Positions 44,189-51,849 of a DNA stretch of 64,000 nucleotides are shown here, one piece after another. Under the pieces are notes generated by a model. It ran no database searches. It was not told where the DNA came from and was given only the letters and a program-made list of their open reading frames with translations. The DNA is taken from the NCBI RefSeq assembly GCF_011516835.1, contig NZ_WOTB01000020.1, positions 1 to 64,000 of the forward strand. Reading direction: 5' to 3'. The stretch's first letter is position 1; each line of letters begins with the position of its first letter. A program made the position numbers and the translations under genes. The DNA comes from Acetobacter musti. GTDB taxonomy: Bacteria > Pseudomonadota > Alphaproteobacteria > Acetobacterales > Acetobacteraceae.

Positions 44189-44292
44189 CCCGTCACTCCC
44201 CCATTCGTCCGATGATCCTGCCGGCGAGCACGCCGAGCGGAAACGCGGCGACGATCCACACAATAAACCACATCACAGGAGAGCGGCCATGA
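44185..44292 (+). CDS. possible small phage peptide (35 aa)
   Basis: An ATGA-coupled frame between cro and the next small gene. The sequence is unremarkable (MTRHSPIRPMILPASTPSGN). On the minus strand at the same place lies a 26-residue hydrophobic frame (MWFIVWIVAAFPLGVLAGRI) without a ribosome site. Either may be real; neither is certain. Confidence 0.3.
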   Translation: MTRHSPIRPMILPASTPSGNAATIHTINHITGERP

Positions 44293-44396
44293 TGAAGGCT
44301 GCGTTTATCTGCGCCGGCGGGATGACCGTGTGGTGCTCGATTGCCATCGCGGTCTGCGCGGCATGGTCCCTTACGCTGCAGGGGATGGCACGGTGA
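44289..44396 (+). CDS. small phage membrane protein (35 aa)
   Basis: AGGAGAG lies seven bases before the ATG. Residues 4-30 form one hydrophobic helix (FICAGGMTVWCSIAIAVCAA). It overlaps neighbours at both ends by ATGA and GTGA. Function unknown. Confidence 0.5.
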   Translation: MMKAAFICAGGMTVWCSIAIAVCAAWSLTLQGMAR

Positions 44397-44584
44397 AAGT
44401 GCCCGCCGGTTACACGGTCGCCGGTGCACTTACTGGCGGTGAATGGGTTTCGCTGCACCGCAGAAAAGACGGCAGCCCGGTTACGAAAACCGACATCGAC
44501 ACGCAGCGCGCGCTCAGAACGATTGATCTGAGGATCGTGCAGGACGGTGCGCGGGCGCTGTATTGTTTCAAAAGGAAGAAGTGA
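44393..44584 (+). CDS. hypothetical phage protein
   Basis: 63 residues from a GTG that overlaps the upstream stop (GTGA), with AGGGG nine bases before. Beta-rich (VPAGYTVAGALTGGEWVSLH) and basic at the end. Function unknown. Confidence 0.55.
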   Translation: MKVPAGYTVAGALTGGEWVSLHRRKDGSPVTKTDIDTQRALRTIDLRIVQDGARALYCFKRKK

Positions 44585-44785
44585 GTGACGAAGAAGAAGA
44601 ATTCGGCGCATGACCAGCCTGCCTACTGGAAGCTGACGAAGGAAAAGCAGGCTCGCGGCTCCAGCCTTGGCGGGAAGCGAGTTCATATGGTCGGAAAGCC
44701 TGCCGGCCATCCCGTCACATACGGCGCTATCTGGGGCGGTTCGCTTGCGAAATACCGCCCGGACATCGCAGTCGTTTCTGACTGA
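44585..44785 (+). CDS. hypothetical phage protein
   Basis: 66 residues, basic, starting with GTG behind AAGGAAG. It carries YWKLTKEKQARGSSLGGKRV and may bind nucleic acid. No family recognised. Confidence 0.55.
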   Translation: MTKKKNSAHDQPAYWKLTKEKQARGSSLGGKRVHMVGKPAGHPVTYGAIWGGSLAKYRPDIAVVSD

Positions 44786-44787
44786 CG

Positions 44788-44976
44788 TCATCCGGAATTC
44801 CCCATGATCTCCGCTTCGACCATGAAAACCAGCATCCGCCGCGTGTCAGCGCAGGCCGTTGGATACATGGCCGCCCATGCCTGGGCGAGCGTGACGATCT
44901 GTCTTGATAAAACCGGCAGACGGTCCTTTGCAGAGGATCCGTCTGCCTTTGCGTCGTCAGGGCGCTGCACCTCCAT
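44788..44976 (-). CDS. possible antisense-strand phage gene
   Basis: A 62-residue minus-strand frame inside the rightward operon. GGAG lies ten bases before the ATG, and the composition looks protein-like (MEVQRPDDAKADGSSAKDRL, then IVTLAQAWAAMYPTACADT). No good plus-strand gene competes for 44786-45027. It could also be chance. Confidence 0.4.
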   Translation of the reverse strand: MEVQRPDDAKADGSSAKDRLPVLSRQIVTLAQAWAAMYPTACADTRRMLVFMVEAEIMGNSG

Positions 44977-45027
44977 GTTTTGTTTCTCCGTCTCGTGTTC
45001 TCGCAAAACCGAGAATGGAGCGCATCA

Positions 45028-45402
45028 ATGTGGAAAAACAGGTCACAGATTTACCGAGATTTTCGGAGTGGTCGAATGAGCGCCGTTGACGCCTCGATCT
45101 ATGCCGAAACCGTAACAGGCGTGCTCAAGCGGAAATACGGACCGCTGAAATACGCCTCGAAGCTGCTGGCGCGAGCGGTCGGAACGACACCGCGCACGGT
45201 TCAGAACTGGCTGGACGGCACGAATGCCCCGCGCGGCGCGGAGCTGATCCGGCTCATGCAGGAATGTGACGAGCTGAGAGACGAGATTTTCCGGCTCGTT
45301 GAGGAGGGAAAATGCCAAAAGGATACGGGATTGACTTCGGATGGTGCGGTTTTGGCACCCATGCAGGACCACCGAAAATCTATCGGTTCGGTTGGGTTCT
45401 GA
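45028..45402 (+). CDS. phage HTH DNA-binding protein
   Basis: 124 residues. A helix-turn-helix is seen around ASKLLARAVGTTPRTVQNWL, followed by DGTNAPRGAELIRLMQECDE. GGAG at 45017-45020 supports the ATG at 45028; the ATG at 45076 is also preceded by GGAG and is possible. The 3' end overlaps the next gene by 91 bases in another frame. It may be the CII-like or another early regulator by position, but this is inference. Confidence 0.7.
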   Translation: MWKNRSQIYRDFRSGRMSAVDASIYAETVTGVLKRKYGPLKYASKLLARAVGTTPRTVQNWLDGTNAPRGAELIRLMQECDELRDEIFRLVEEGKCQKDTGLTSDGAVLAPMQDHRKSIGSVGF

Positions 45403-45488
45403 TTGCTGTTTTCCCGAACGGTATCGAGTTCGTTCTTCGCAGTTATCGTGCTGCGCTCATCGTAAAGCGGAATGAGGTGGGGAAATGA
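45312..45488 (+). CDS. small phage protein (58 aa)
   Basis: GAGGAGGGAAA directly before the ATG is one of the best ribosome sites in the phage. The product is aromatic and beta-rich (MPKGYGIDFGWCGFGTHAGP, YRFGWVLIAVFPNGIEFVLR). Overlaps its upstream neighbour in a different frame and its downstream one by ATGA. Confidence 0.65.
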   Translation: MPKGYGIDFGWCGFGTHAGPPKIYRFGWVLIAVFPNGIEFVLRSYRAALIVKRNEVGK

Positions 45489-45730
45489 ACAGCCCGATTT
45501 CTTTCGACTCTATGCGAAAGGTTCTGCGCTACGATGTCGCAGGCTCCGGCGGTCAGTCCGCGTGGGCTCAGAAACATGGCATCTGTGTTTCGACCGTATG
45601 CGAAATCCTGAACAATAAACGCGAACCGACAGAAGCCGTCATCAATGCGCTCGGGTATGTCGTTCGCCCGATGTGCTTCCCGGTCAAAGAAGGGGCGAAG
45701 GTATGCACGCGATCGGAATGTGACCGATGA
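45485..45730 (+). CDS. small phage protein, possible HTH
   Basis: 81 residues. GGQSAWAQKHGICVSTVCEI followed by LNNKREPTEAVINALGY resembles a degenerate Cro-like helix-turn-helix. ATGA overlaps on both sides. A regulatory role is plausible but unproven. Confidence 0.6.
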   Translation: MNSPISFDSMRKVLRYDVAGSGGQSAWAQKHGICVSTVCEILNNKREPTEAVINALGYVVRPMCFPVKEGAKVCTRSECDR

Positions 45731-46182
45731 GCGGGAAACGTAGAAACCCCGATCTTCGCGGACAGACTTTCGGAAAGCGGAAGGTCATCGGCGTGGCGCC
45801 CCCGGTAAATTACATGATGCGCTACTTCGTAAGATGCGAGTGCGGAGATGTTGGGATCGTTTACGAGAAATTTCTCATCAGCGGGAAGGCGCTGTCGTGC
45901 CAGTCGTGCTCGAGAAGAGATCGCTACCGGCGTGAAACAGAAGAAATGGTCGGGCGGACATACGGAGACCGGCGTGTTCTGTCTGTCATCGATGCCCCGG
46001 CCGGGATGAAGAGCCGGGGGCACGCTTACGTCATGACAGAGTGTGGCTGCGGATTTACTGCTCCGGTCATCGCCTCACACCTTAGGAAAGGCACCGCCGA
46101 CAGGTGTCCGTCCTGTGTCGGACGGATGATGCGGGGCGCTCGTCAGGCCGGTCGCAGGGTGGAGTGCGTATCATGCGCGTGA
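45727..46182 (+). CDS. phage protein with two zinc-ribbon motifs
   Basis: 151 residues with a duplicated layout: GQTFGKRKVIG...VRCECG...LSCQSC in the first half and GRTYGDRRVLS...TECGCG...DRCPSC in the second. Each half should bind one zinc. Similar tandem zinc-ribbon proteins occur in many phages with unknown function; DNA binding is likely. Confidence 0.75.
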   Translation: MSGKRRNPDLRGQTFGKRKVIGVAPPVNYMMRYFVRCECGDVGIVYEKFLISGKALSCQSCSRRDRYRRETEEMVGRTYGDRRVLSVIDAPAGMKSRGHAYVMTECGCGFTAPVIASHLRKGTADRCPSCVGRMMRGARQAGRRVECVSCA

Positions 46183-46577
46183 TCCATTTCACCCTTCCAG
46201 AGCCTACGCCGCTGCTCAACACCCAGCTTCGCAAGCACTTCCGCCAGCGCAGCAAAGCGAAGATCGCGCTTGCACGGCAGATCATAGCCATACTCGGTCC
46301 TGATCGGCCAGCAGAGCCGATGCAGAAAGCCCGTGTCACTGTGACGCGGTTTTCATGCGGGCTTCCAGATTATGACAACCTGTATGGCGGTGTGAAGGAC
46401 GCGCTTGACGTTCTGACGACGCCGGCCGCTCAGGCAAATGGGAAGGTCCGGAATAAATATGGGATCGGTCTGATCGTGGATGACAGTCCGAAGCATATCA
46501 ATCTGATCGTCGAGCCCGTGAAGTGTCGCAGGTCAGAGCAGCGCACAGAATTCCTGATTGAGGAGATCGAGGCATGA
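46173..46577 (+). CDS. RusA-like Holliday junction resolvase
   Basis: 134 residues. The catalytic-acid pattern of RusA is present as GLPDYDNLYGGVKDALDVL, then GLIVDDSPKHINL (family: KPDxDNLxKxxxDALxG, then DDxQI). Resolves recombination or replication intermediates. The ATG at 46173 overlaps the previous stop region by 10 bases. Confidence 0.75.
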   Translation: MRVIHFTLPEPTPLLNTQLRKHFRQRSKAKIALARQIIAILGPDRPAEPMQKARVTVTRFSCGLPDYDNLYGGVKDALDVLTTPAAQANGKVRNKYGIGLIVDDSPKHINLIVEPVKCRRSEQRTEFLIEEIEA

Positions 46578-46846
46578 CAGTCGTTCAGTTCCCCGGGCCT
46601 GATCATAACAATCCTCATGCGCCAGCCAGCATCGATCCGATTATTGAAGGCATGCTGGAGAAGGGAGGCGAGCAGGCTGCGAGAGCCGAGTTCTGGATCG
46701 CACGCCAGAGAATGGCAGTCGCGTTCTCGCGGTGGGTCTATCTGTCCAATGATGTCAATGAAATAGCCGGCGAGCACGGAGATACAGATCACATGATGGA
46801 CCGTATCTGGCGTTTGTGGAGTTCTATTATGGAGCCCGTGCGATGA
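46574..46846 (+). CDS. hypothetical phage protein
   Basis: 90-residue helical protein (IDPIIEGMLEKGGEQAARAE, FWIARQRMAVAFSRWVYL) between the resolvase and the replication protein, coupled to both by ATGA. No family recognised. Confidence 0.6.
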   Translation: MTVVQFPGPDHNNPHAPASIDPIIEGMLEKGGEQAARAEFWIARQRMAVAFSRWVYLSNDVNEIAGEHGDTDHMMDRIWRLWSSIMEPVR

Positions 46847-47805
46847 GCATAGAAGCGATCCGGTGGGCCTTCCGGCAAAATGCTCCTGCGACCCAGCGTC
46901 TTGTTCTTCTCGCCTTGGCTGACTGCGCCAATGAGTCGATGAAAGCGTGGCCGTCGGTTTCGACGATATCAGACAAGACGGGACTGAAAGACCGTTCTAT
47001 CAGATCCTCAATTCAAAGCCTCATCGAGGCTGATCTGATATCGCCAGTTGAAACAAATCATAAGTCAAAATGCTATCGTCTTAACCTGGAAAATGGATTT
47101 CAAGACGGTCATGATACCGGCACCAGATGCCGGTCAGGCGGCATTAAATGCCAGGACAAGGCGGCACGAGATGCCGACAGACCGGCACCAGATGCCGGTG
47201 AACCGGCATTAAATGCAGGGGGACCGGCACGAGATGCCGACAATCCCTCAATAACCCCCAAAGAACCATCAGCTAAGCAGCAGCACGCGCACGCGCCGGC
47301 GCAACCGACGCCGGGGTCTTCGGAAGCCAGAACCGGACAGCGACCCTCCGAGCGCCTCAAAGCCGAAATCGACAGCCGATGGATGAGGCTCGGTGTCAGA
47401 TGCGAGCGCATAGCCGGATCGGACAAACCGTCCCGGATGCCTGGTCGGTCGGTTCTCGGCTTTGCCCGACAATGGCTTGCAGACGCGGTGAACCAGGGCA
47501 TCGACCTCAACACCGCTGAGCGGCTCATCATCGAAACCGTCGAGCGCATCACGAGCAGATCAGGAACCGGAAAGCCTCTGAAATATTTCGAAAACCCTGT
47601 TTCAGAGGCTTTTGCGTGGCACTGCGAAAATGTGGAGATTGACGCTATTCGCGAGGAGGGCAGTCCACGATCGTATTCCGAAGAAACGAAAAACGCCTAT
47701 CGCCGATATTGCAATGATCTGCGCGAGGCGGGCGTGCCTCCGGGTGAGAGGCTGAGCCTCGACGAGTGGGCGCTTACGATTGAGAAATCCAATGTTGCAG
47801 CCTGA
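46843..47805 (+). CDS. O-like phage replication initiator
   Basis: 320 residues. The N-terminal winged HTH (APATQRLVLLALADCANESM, then WPSVSTISDKTGLKDRSIRS) is that of phage replication proteins and RepA-like helix-turn-helix_36 domains. The centre is low complexity and coincides with the iteron array. The C-terminal helical part (about residues 175-320) is where a DnaB-contacting region is expected, and a DnaB helicase gene follows with 14 bases of overlap. The ATG at 46843 is coupled by ATGA. Confidence 0.75.
   Translation: MSIEAIRWAFRQNAPATQRLVLLALADCANESMKAWPSVSTISDKTGLKDRSIRSSIQSLIEADLISPVETNHKSKCYRLNLENGFQDGHDTGTRCRSGGIKCQDKAARDADRPAPDAGEPALNAGGPARDADNPSITPKEPSAKQQHAHAPAQPTPGSSEARTGQRPSERLKAEIDSRWMRLGVRCERIAGSDKPSRMPGRSVLGFARQWLADAVNQGIDLNTAERLIIETVERITSRSGTGKPLKYFENPVSEAFAWHCENVEIDAIREEGSPRSYSEETKNAYRRYCNDLREAGVPPGERLSLDEWALTIEKSNVAA
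47118..47239 (+). other. putative phage replication origin: six palindromic iterons
   Basis: Six copies of CGGCAYNARATGCCG-like sites start at 47118, 47139, 47162, 47183, 47204 and 47225. Variants come in the order ACC, ATT, ACG, then ACC, ATT, ACG, so a three-iteron block was duplicated. They lie inside the initiator gene, as in lambda ori within O. The one 23-bp spacing changes the reading frame of the repeats. Confidence 0.8.
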
Positions 47806-49282
47806 TTTCGCCGATCAGACGGCTCTTCGCCAGATGCCGTCGGCGACGGAGGCCGAGCAGGCGCTCCTCGGCGCAATTCTGACGCAGAACCGGGCCTACG
47901 ACATGGTTTCCGGCATCGTTTCCGGGGATATGTTCAGTGTCCCGGCGTATGGCTGGATTTTCGATCTTTGCGGAAAGCGGATCATTTCCGGGCAACTCGC
48001 GGATCCGGTTACACTGCGCGGCGATCTGGTCGGGGCGAGCGAACTCGATCCGGTGGGCGGCGTGCAGTGCTTTGCCGCTCTGCTCAATGCGACAGTCGGT
48101 GTTCTCAATGTGCAGGACTATGCTCTGGCCATACGAGATGCGTGGACGAAGCGGAAGATTATCTCCCTCACAGCGGAGGCCAGCGCCGCAGCGTTTAATC
48201 CCGCCGGCGAAGAGACGGGCGAGATCCTCCATACGCTCGAGAGCGGACTGATCGCCCTCAATGCCGGCAGCGCAGGAAAAACACTGTGGTCGGCGGCAGA
48301 TGCGTCAGACGCAGCAGTCAGAGACGCGGAGAGGGCGTTCCAGTCCGATTTCGGTATCATGGGCGCGAGCGTTGGTTACGATGACCTTGACGACGTTCTG
48401 GGAGGCTTGGAACCGGGCACGTTCAATGTGCTTGCCGGAAGGCCGGGCATGGGAAAGACGGGGCTCGCGCTCGGGATGGCCGTGCGGTCGGCGATCACTT
48501 CCGGGAAAACGACTCTCTACTATTCCGGAGAGATGTCGGCGAAGGACCTGACGCGGCGGCTGATCTCTGCTTATTCGGGCGTCCCCGCATCAGCCATCAG
48601 GCGCGGTGGGTATGTCCGTGCCGCCAGATACGGGGATGGGAAGGAGCGCGTGAAGCTGTCTCAGGCTGAATGGGACAGAATCATAGAGGCTCAGCGTGCC
48701 GTAAAAAGGCTTGCCGTCCAGATCGAACAGAAGGCCGGAATTAATATTCCCTATCTGCAATCGACCGCACGACGTATTGCGCGCCAAAAGTCTGGCCTCG
48801 GTCTTATTGTGGTGGATTATCTGGACCTGATGCGGTCAGTAAAAAACACGACGCGGCAGTTCGAAATCACGACAGAAATCAGTCAGGGGCTTCTCTACAC
48901 AGCCAAAAGCCTGAATGTCCCGATGATCGTTTTGCAGCAGCTCAGTCGTGAAGTGGAAAAGCGCGACGATAAGCGGCCTGTCATGGCTGATCTGAGGAAC
49001 TCGGGGCAGATTGAGCAGGACGCGGACAGCATCATGTTCGTGTACCGCGAGGCATACTATCTCGAAAATGAAAAGCCTGTTCGCAAGCCACACGAGTCAG
49101 ACGGTGATTTTCTCGACCGTGAGCAGGCTCACGAGGACCGCCTTCAGCAGGTAAAAAATCTGGCCGAGGTTCTCATTCGGAAAAACAGGCACGGTGAGAC
49201 TGGCGAAGTCAAAATGAGGTTCGACGGGCCGAGAACGTGGTTCCGGGGAATTTCGGAGGCTGAAAATGCAAAGCCCTGGTGA
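47792..49282 (+). CDS. phage replicative DNA helicase (DnaB-like)
   Basis: 496-residue DnaB homologue. N-terminal domain: ATEAEQALLGAILTQNRAYD. Walker A: GRPGMGKTGLAL. Walker B: LIVVDYLDLM. DLRNSGQIEQDADSIMFVYR near the end. It is clearly related to, but diverged from, the host dnaB at 5606, so the phage supplies its own helicase for its origin. The ATG at 47792 is where DnaB homology starts. Confidence 0.93.
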   Translation: MLQPDFADQTALRQMPSATEAEQALLGAILTQNRAYDMVSGIVSGDMFSVPAYGWIFDLCGKRIISGQLADPVTLRGDLVGASELDPVGGVQCFAALLNATVGVLNVQDYALAIRDAWTKRKIISLTAEASAAAFNPAGEETGEILHTLESGLIALNAGSAGKTLWSAADASDAAVRDAERAFQSDFGIMGASVGYDDLDDVLGGLEPGTFNVLAGRPGMGKTGLALGMAVRSAITSGKTTLYYSGEMSAKDLTRRLISAYSGVPASAIRRGGYVRAARYGDGKERVKLSQAEWDRIIEAQRAVKRLAVQIEQKAGINIPYLQSTARRIARQKSGLGLIVVDYLDLMRSVKNTTRQFEITTEISQGLLYTAKSLNVPMIVLQQLSREVEKRDDKRPVMADLRNSGQIEQDADSIMFVYREAYYLENEKPVRKPHESDGDFLDREQAHEDRLQQVKNLAEVLIRKNRHGETGEVKMRFDGPRTWFRGISEAENAKPW

Positions 49283-49322
49283 CATTGCCCGTACCAATCC
49301 AGACCGGAGCATGGTATCATGA
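49266..49322 (+). CDS. possible leader-like peptide (18 aa)
   Basis: CGGAGG stands five bases before the ATG, and the stop overlaps the next start (ATGA). The 18 residues (MQSPGDIARTNPDRSMVS) carry no motif. It may serve mainly to couple translation of the next gene. Confidence 0.3.
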   Translation: MQSPGDIARTNPDRSMVS

Positions 49323-49555
49323 CGAGCGATCAGACAGCGCCATGCGGTGGAAAAATCCGCTTCACGAGAAAGCAGGACGCGCAGTTCAGAGCCAGCCGCA
49401 TGCGCGACAAGGATAAAATCGTCGCGCCATACCGGTGCGCGGAATGTGGGGGCTGGCATATCGGCGGCACACGCTGGACGCGACGAGGCGTGAAAAGGCC
49501 GGTGCGGAGAGTGATTTGTATGGGAGTGGGAGGGTGGGGTGAGCGCGGCGTCTGA
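49319..49555 (+). CDS. small phage zinc-binding protein
   Basis: 78 residues. C-A-E-C-G-G-W-H-I-G-G near residue 40 plus an upstream Cys (APCGGKIRFTRK) suggests a zinc knuckle. Very basic C-terminus. Likely nucleic-acid binding; function unknown. Confidence 0.6.
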   Translation: MTSDQTAPCGGKIRFTRKQDAQFRASRMRDKDKIVAPYRCAECGGWHIGGTRWTRRGVKRPVRRVICMGVGGWGERGV

Positions 49556-49916
49556 GATAATCCTTTTGCGATGTGGCTCTCTTTCGCTCGATGTCGAAAC
49601 GCGTGAGCTGTCAGGGCCACGTGGAGCAATCAGGCTTGATCCTCTGAACTTTGCCATGATGGAGCGCCTGATGCGGCGACCGGGCGTGATCGTGGAGGAT
49701 ACGGCAATGGTCTCGGCGTTGTGGCCTGAGCCTGACGATGAGCCGGACGATCCGGACAATACGCTCAGGCACAAGGCGTCCGTGCTGCGCGGAACGATCT
49801 GCGTTCTCGGATGTGCCGGGCGCAATAAGGTTTCGATCAGCCGCGAGCGCGGTGTTGGATTTTTTATCGAGGTGCGGTCTGGTGGGCGTGCCGTTGATGA
49901 TGATGGGGGTATGTGA
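49539..49916 (+). CDS. stand-alone winged-helix regulator (OmpR/trans_reg_C-like)
   Basis: 125-residue protein that appears to be only the DNA-binding domain of a response regulator: LRCGSLSLDVETRELSG, then LDPLNFAMMERLMRRPGVIV, DNTLRHKASVLRG and the wing FFIEVRSGG. There is no receiver domain. Its position directly before the terminase genes suggests a late-gene activator. GTG start overlapping the previous gene. Confidence 0.75.
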   Translation: MSAASEIILLRCGSLSLDVETRELSGPRGAIRLDPLNFAMMERLMRRPGVIVEDTAMVSALWPEPDDEPDDPDNTLRHKASVLRGTICVLGCAGRNKVSISRERGVGFFIEVRSGGRAVDDDGGM

Positions 49917-50350
49917 TGGCGCCTAAGCATCGCCTTTACACGCCAGAGATCGCCGAAGAAATACTTGAGCGTCTGGAAGATGGAGAAGGTCTTGCGACGA
50001 TTTGCAGGCTGGAAGGAATGCCGTCTGAAGGCGCTGTAAGGTATTGGGCTCAGACTGATCATGATGGCTTTGCGGCGAGATACGCGCAGGCGCGCGCGCG
50101 AGGCCTCGAAAAGCATTCGGATGAGATTATAGCCATCGCTGACACGGCGAGAGATACGGATAGCGCATCTGCAGCACGCGTTCGGATCGATGCACGAAAA
50201 TGGATTCTCTCCAAACTGATGCCCAAGCAATACGGAGACCGCGTTGCGCTTGATCACAGCGGCGAGATCGCCATGGCTGAAATCCCGGATGACAAGCTGG
50301 ATTCCCGCGTGAAGGCTCTGATCGGGCAGGCTGGTGGCTCTGAATCTTGA
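49916..50350 (+). CDS. terS: terminase small subunit
   Basis: DNA-recognition subunit of the packaging motor. The N-terminal HTH reads YTPEIAEEILERLEDGEGLA, TICRLEGMPSEGAVRYW, and the C-terminal part RKWILSKLMPKQYGDRV is typical of small terminases of this type. 144 residues. Its end overlaps the large subunit by 17 bases. Confidence 0.88.
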   Translation: MAPKHRLYTPEIAEEILERLEDGEGLATICRLEGMPSEGAVRYWAQTDHDGFAARYAQARARGLEKHSDEIIAIADTARDTDSASAARVRIDARKWILSKLMPKQYGDRVALDHSGEIAMAEIPDDKLDSRVKALIGQAGGSES

Positions 50351-51080
50351 CCTCCTCTCGCCAGCAGAGAAGCGCGAACTCATTGCGCTGCTTGAAGAGA
50401 AAGAATACCGCCGCAGCCGTCGCAAGCTGTTTACGTATTATCCGGACTCGGGGCCGCTCCGGCGTGAACTCTATCCAAAGCACCTCGCATTTTTCAGGGC
50501 CGGCCGGGATCACCGCGAGAGGCTGATGCTGGCGGCAAACCGCGTCGGCAAGACCGAGGGGATGGGAGGCTATGAAACGGCGCTCCATCTGACTGGCCGG
50601 TATCCGCGCTGGTGGGATGGCAGGCGCTTCGACAAGCCGATACGTGCGTGGGCGGCCGGCAAGACGAACGAGACATCACGCGATATCATTCAGAGCAAGC
50701 TGTTCGGCAGGGTAAAACGTATCGGACAGAGCAAGACGCTTGACGGAACCGGGCTCGTTCCGGGAGACGATATCGGAGCCATCACATGGAAGCAGGGCGT
50801 GGCCGATCTGGCCGATACCATACAGGTTCGTCATCAGTCCGGCGGATGGTCTGTGCTCGGAATGAAGGCCTATCAGCAGGGGCGTGGATCGTTTGAGGGG
50901 ACGGAGCAGGATCTCGTATGGCTCGATGAGGAACCGCCGCTGGACGTTTACACCGAAGCTCTGATCCGGACGATGACGACGAACGGCATGGTGATCCTGA
51001 CCTTTACGCCACTCGAAGGAATGTCCGACGTGGTAATGTCGTTTCTTGAGGATGGAAAAATGCCGGAGAGCGATGAGTGA
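50334..51080 (+). CDS. terL: terminase large subunit, ATPase part
   Basis: Packaging motor ATPase, here only the N-terminal half (248 residues). Walker A is LMLAANRVGKTEG; Walker B is DLVWLDEEPP; the coupling motif is TFTPLEGMSDVV. It ends in TGA at 51078-51080 just where the nuclease domain would begin. The remainder is in the -1 frame from 51077. The GTG at 50334 starts it. Confidence 0.88.
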   Translation: MALNLDLLSPAEKRELIALLEEKEYRRSRRKLFTYYPDSGPLRRELYPKHLAFFRAGRDHRERLMLAANRVGKTEGMGGYETALHLTGRYPRWWDGRRFDKPIRAWAAGKTNETSRDIIQSKLFGRVKRIGQSKTLDGTGLVPGDDIGAITWKQGVADLADTIQVRHQSGGWSVLGMKAYQQGRGSFEGTEQDLVWLDEEPPLDVYTEALIRTMTTNGMVILTFTPLEGMSDVVMSFLEDGKMPESDE

Positions 51081-51814
51081 GCCGCTGGGTCGGGACATGC
51101 ACGTGGGACGATGTGCCCCATCTGTCCGCGCAGCAGAAGGCGGATCTGTTGCGTGATCTGCCTCCATACCAGCGCGACGCCCGCTCCAAGGGAGTTCCGC
51201 AGCTTGGCTCCGGTGCGATCTATCCCGTGGCAGAATCAGACATCGTGTGTGAGCCGTTCGATCTCCCCGCATACTGGCCGCGTGGCTATGCGCTCGATGT
51301 TGGCTGGAACCGGACGGCGGCGATATTCGGAGCGCACGACCGGGACAGCGACATTCTGTATCTCTACTCCGAGCACTACCGCGGGCAGGCTGAGCCGGCC
51401 GTGCACGCCGAAGCAATCCGTGCGCGTGGTTCGTGGATGCGTGGCACAATCGATCCGGCATCGCGCGGACGTGGTCAGCGAGACGGCCAGCAGCTTTTCC
51501 AGAACTATATCGACCTCGGGCTGACCCTCGTCCCCGCACAGAACGGCGTCGAAGCCGGGATCATGGATGTGCTGGATCGTATGTCGTCCGGGCGCCTGAA
51601 GGTGTTCAAAACGCTCCAGTCATGGCTCGGTGAGTATCGGCTGTATCGCCGCGACGAGAAGGGCAAGATCGTGAAGAAGAACGATCATCTTATGGATGCA
51701 ACACGTTACATGTGCGTAATGTTGCCGCAGGTTGAGAGTGTCATGCCGAATTATCTTGAGCGCATGGGCCTGAAGCCATCCGTTCAGACGACATATGATC
51801 CGTGGCAGGCATAG
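51077..51814 (+). CDS. terL: terminase large subunit, nuclease part
   Basis: C-terminal nuclease half (245 residues), in the -1 frame relative to the ATPase part. It shows the linker WDDVPHLSAQQKADLL, then ARSKGVPQLGSGAIYP. Nuclease acids are in GYALDVGWNRTA, GTIDPASRGRGQ and NDHLMDATRYM. A GTG at 51077 overlaps the upstream stop (GTGA), so the halves may be made as two proteins or fused by frameshifting. Confidence 0.85.
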   Translation: MSRWVGTCTWDDVPHLSAQQKADLLRDLPPYQRDARSKGVPQLGSGAIYPVAESDIVCEPFDLPAYWPRGYALDVGWNRTAAIFGAHDRDSDILYLYSEHYRGQAEPAVHAEAIRARGSWMRGTIDPASRGRGQRDGQQLFQNYIDLGLTLVPAQNGVEAGIMDVLDRMSSGRLKVFKTLQSWLGEYRLYRRDEKGKIVKKNDHLMDATRYMCVMLPQVESVMPNYLERMGLKPSVQTTYDPWQA

Positions 51815-51849
51815 CCCGGTACTAACAAACCCGCGCCACCCGCTGGCGT

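Noticed and set aside
47118..47239. CRISPR-like array suggested by regular repeats
   Set aside because: Units are 15 bp with 6-8 bp gaps, far too short for repeat-spacer structure, and there are no cas genes; iterons explain it.
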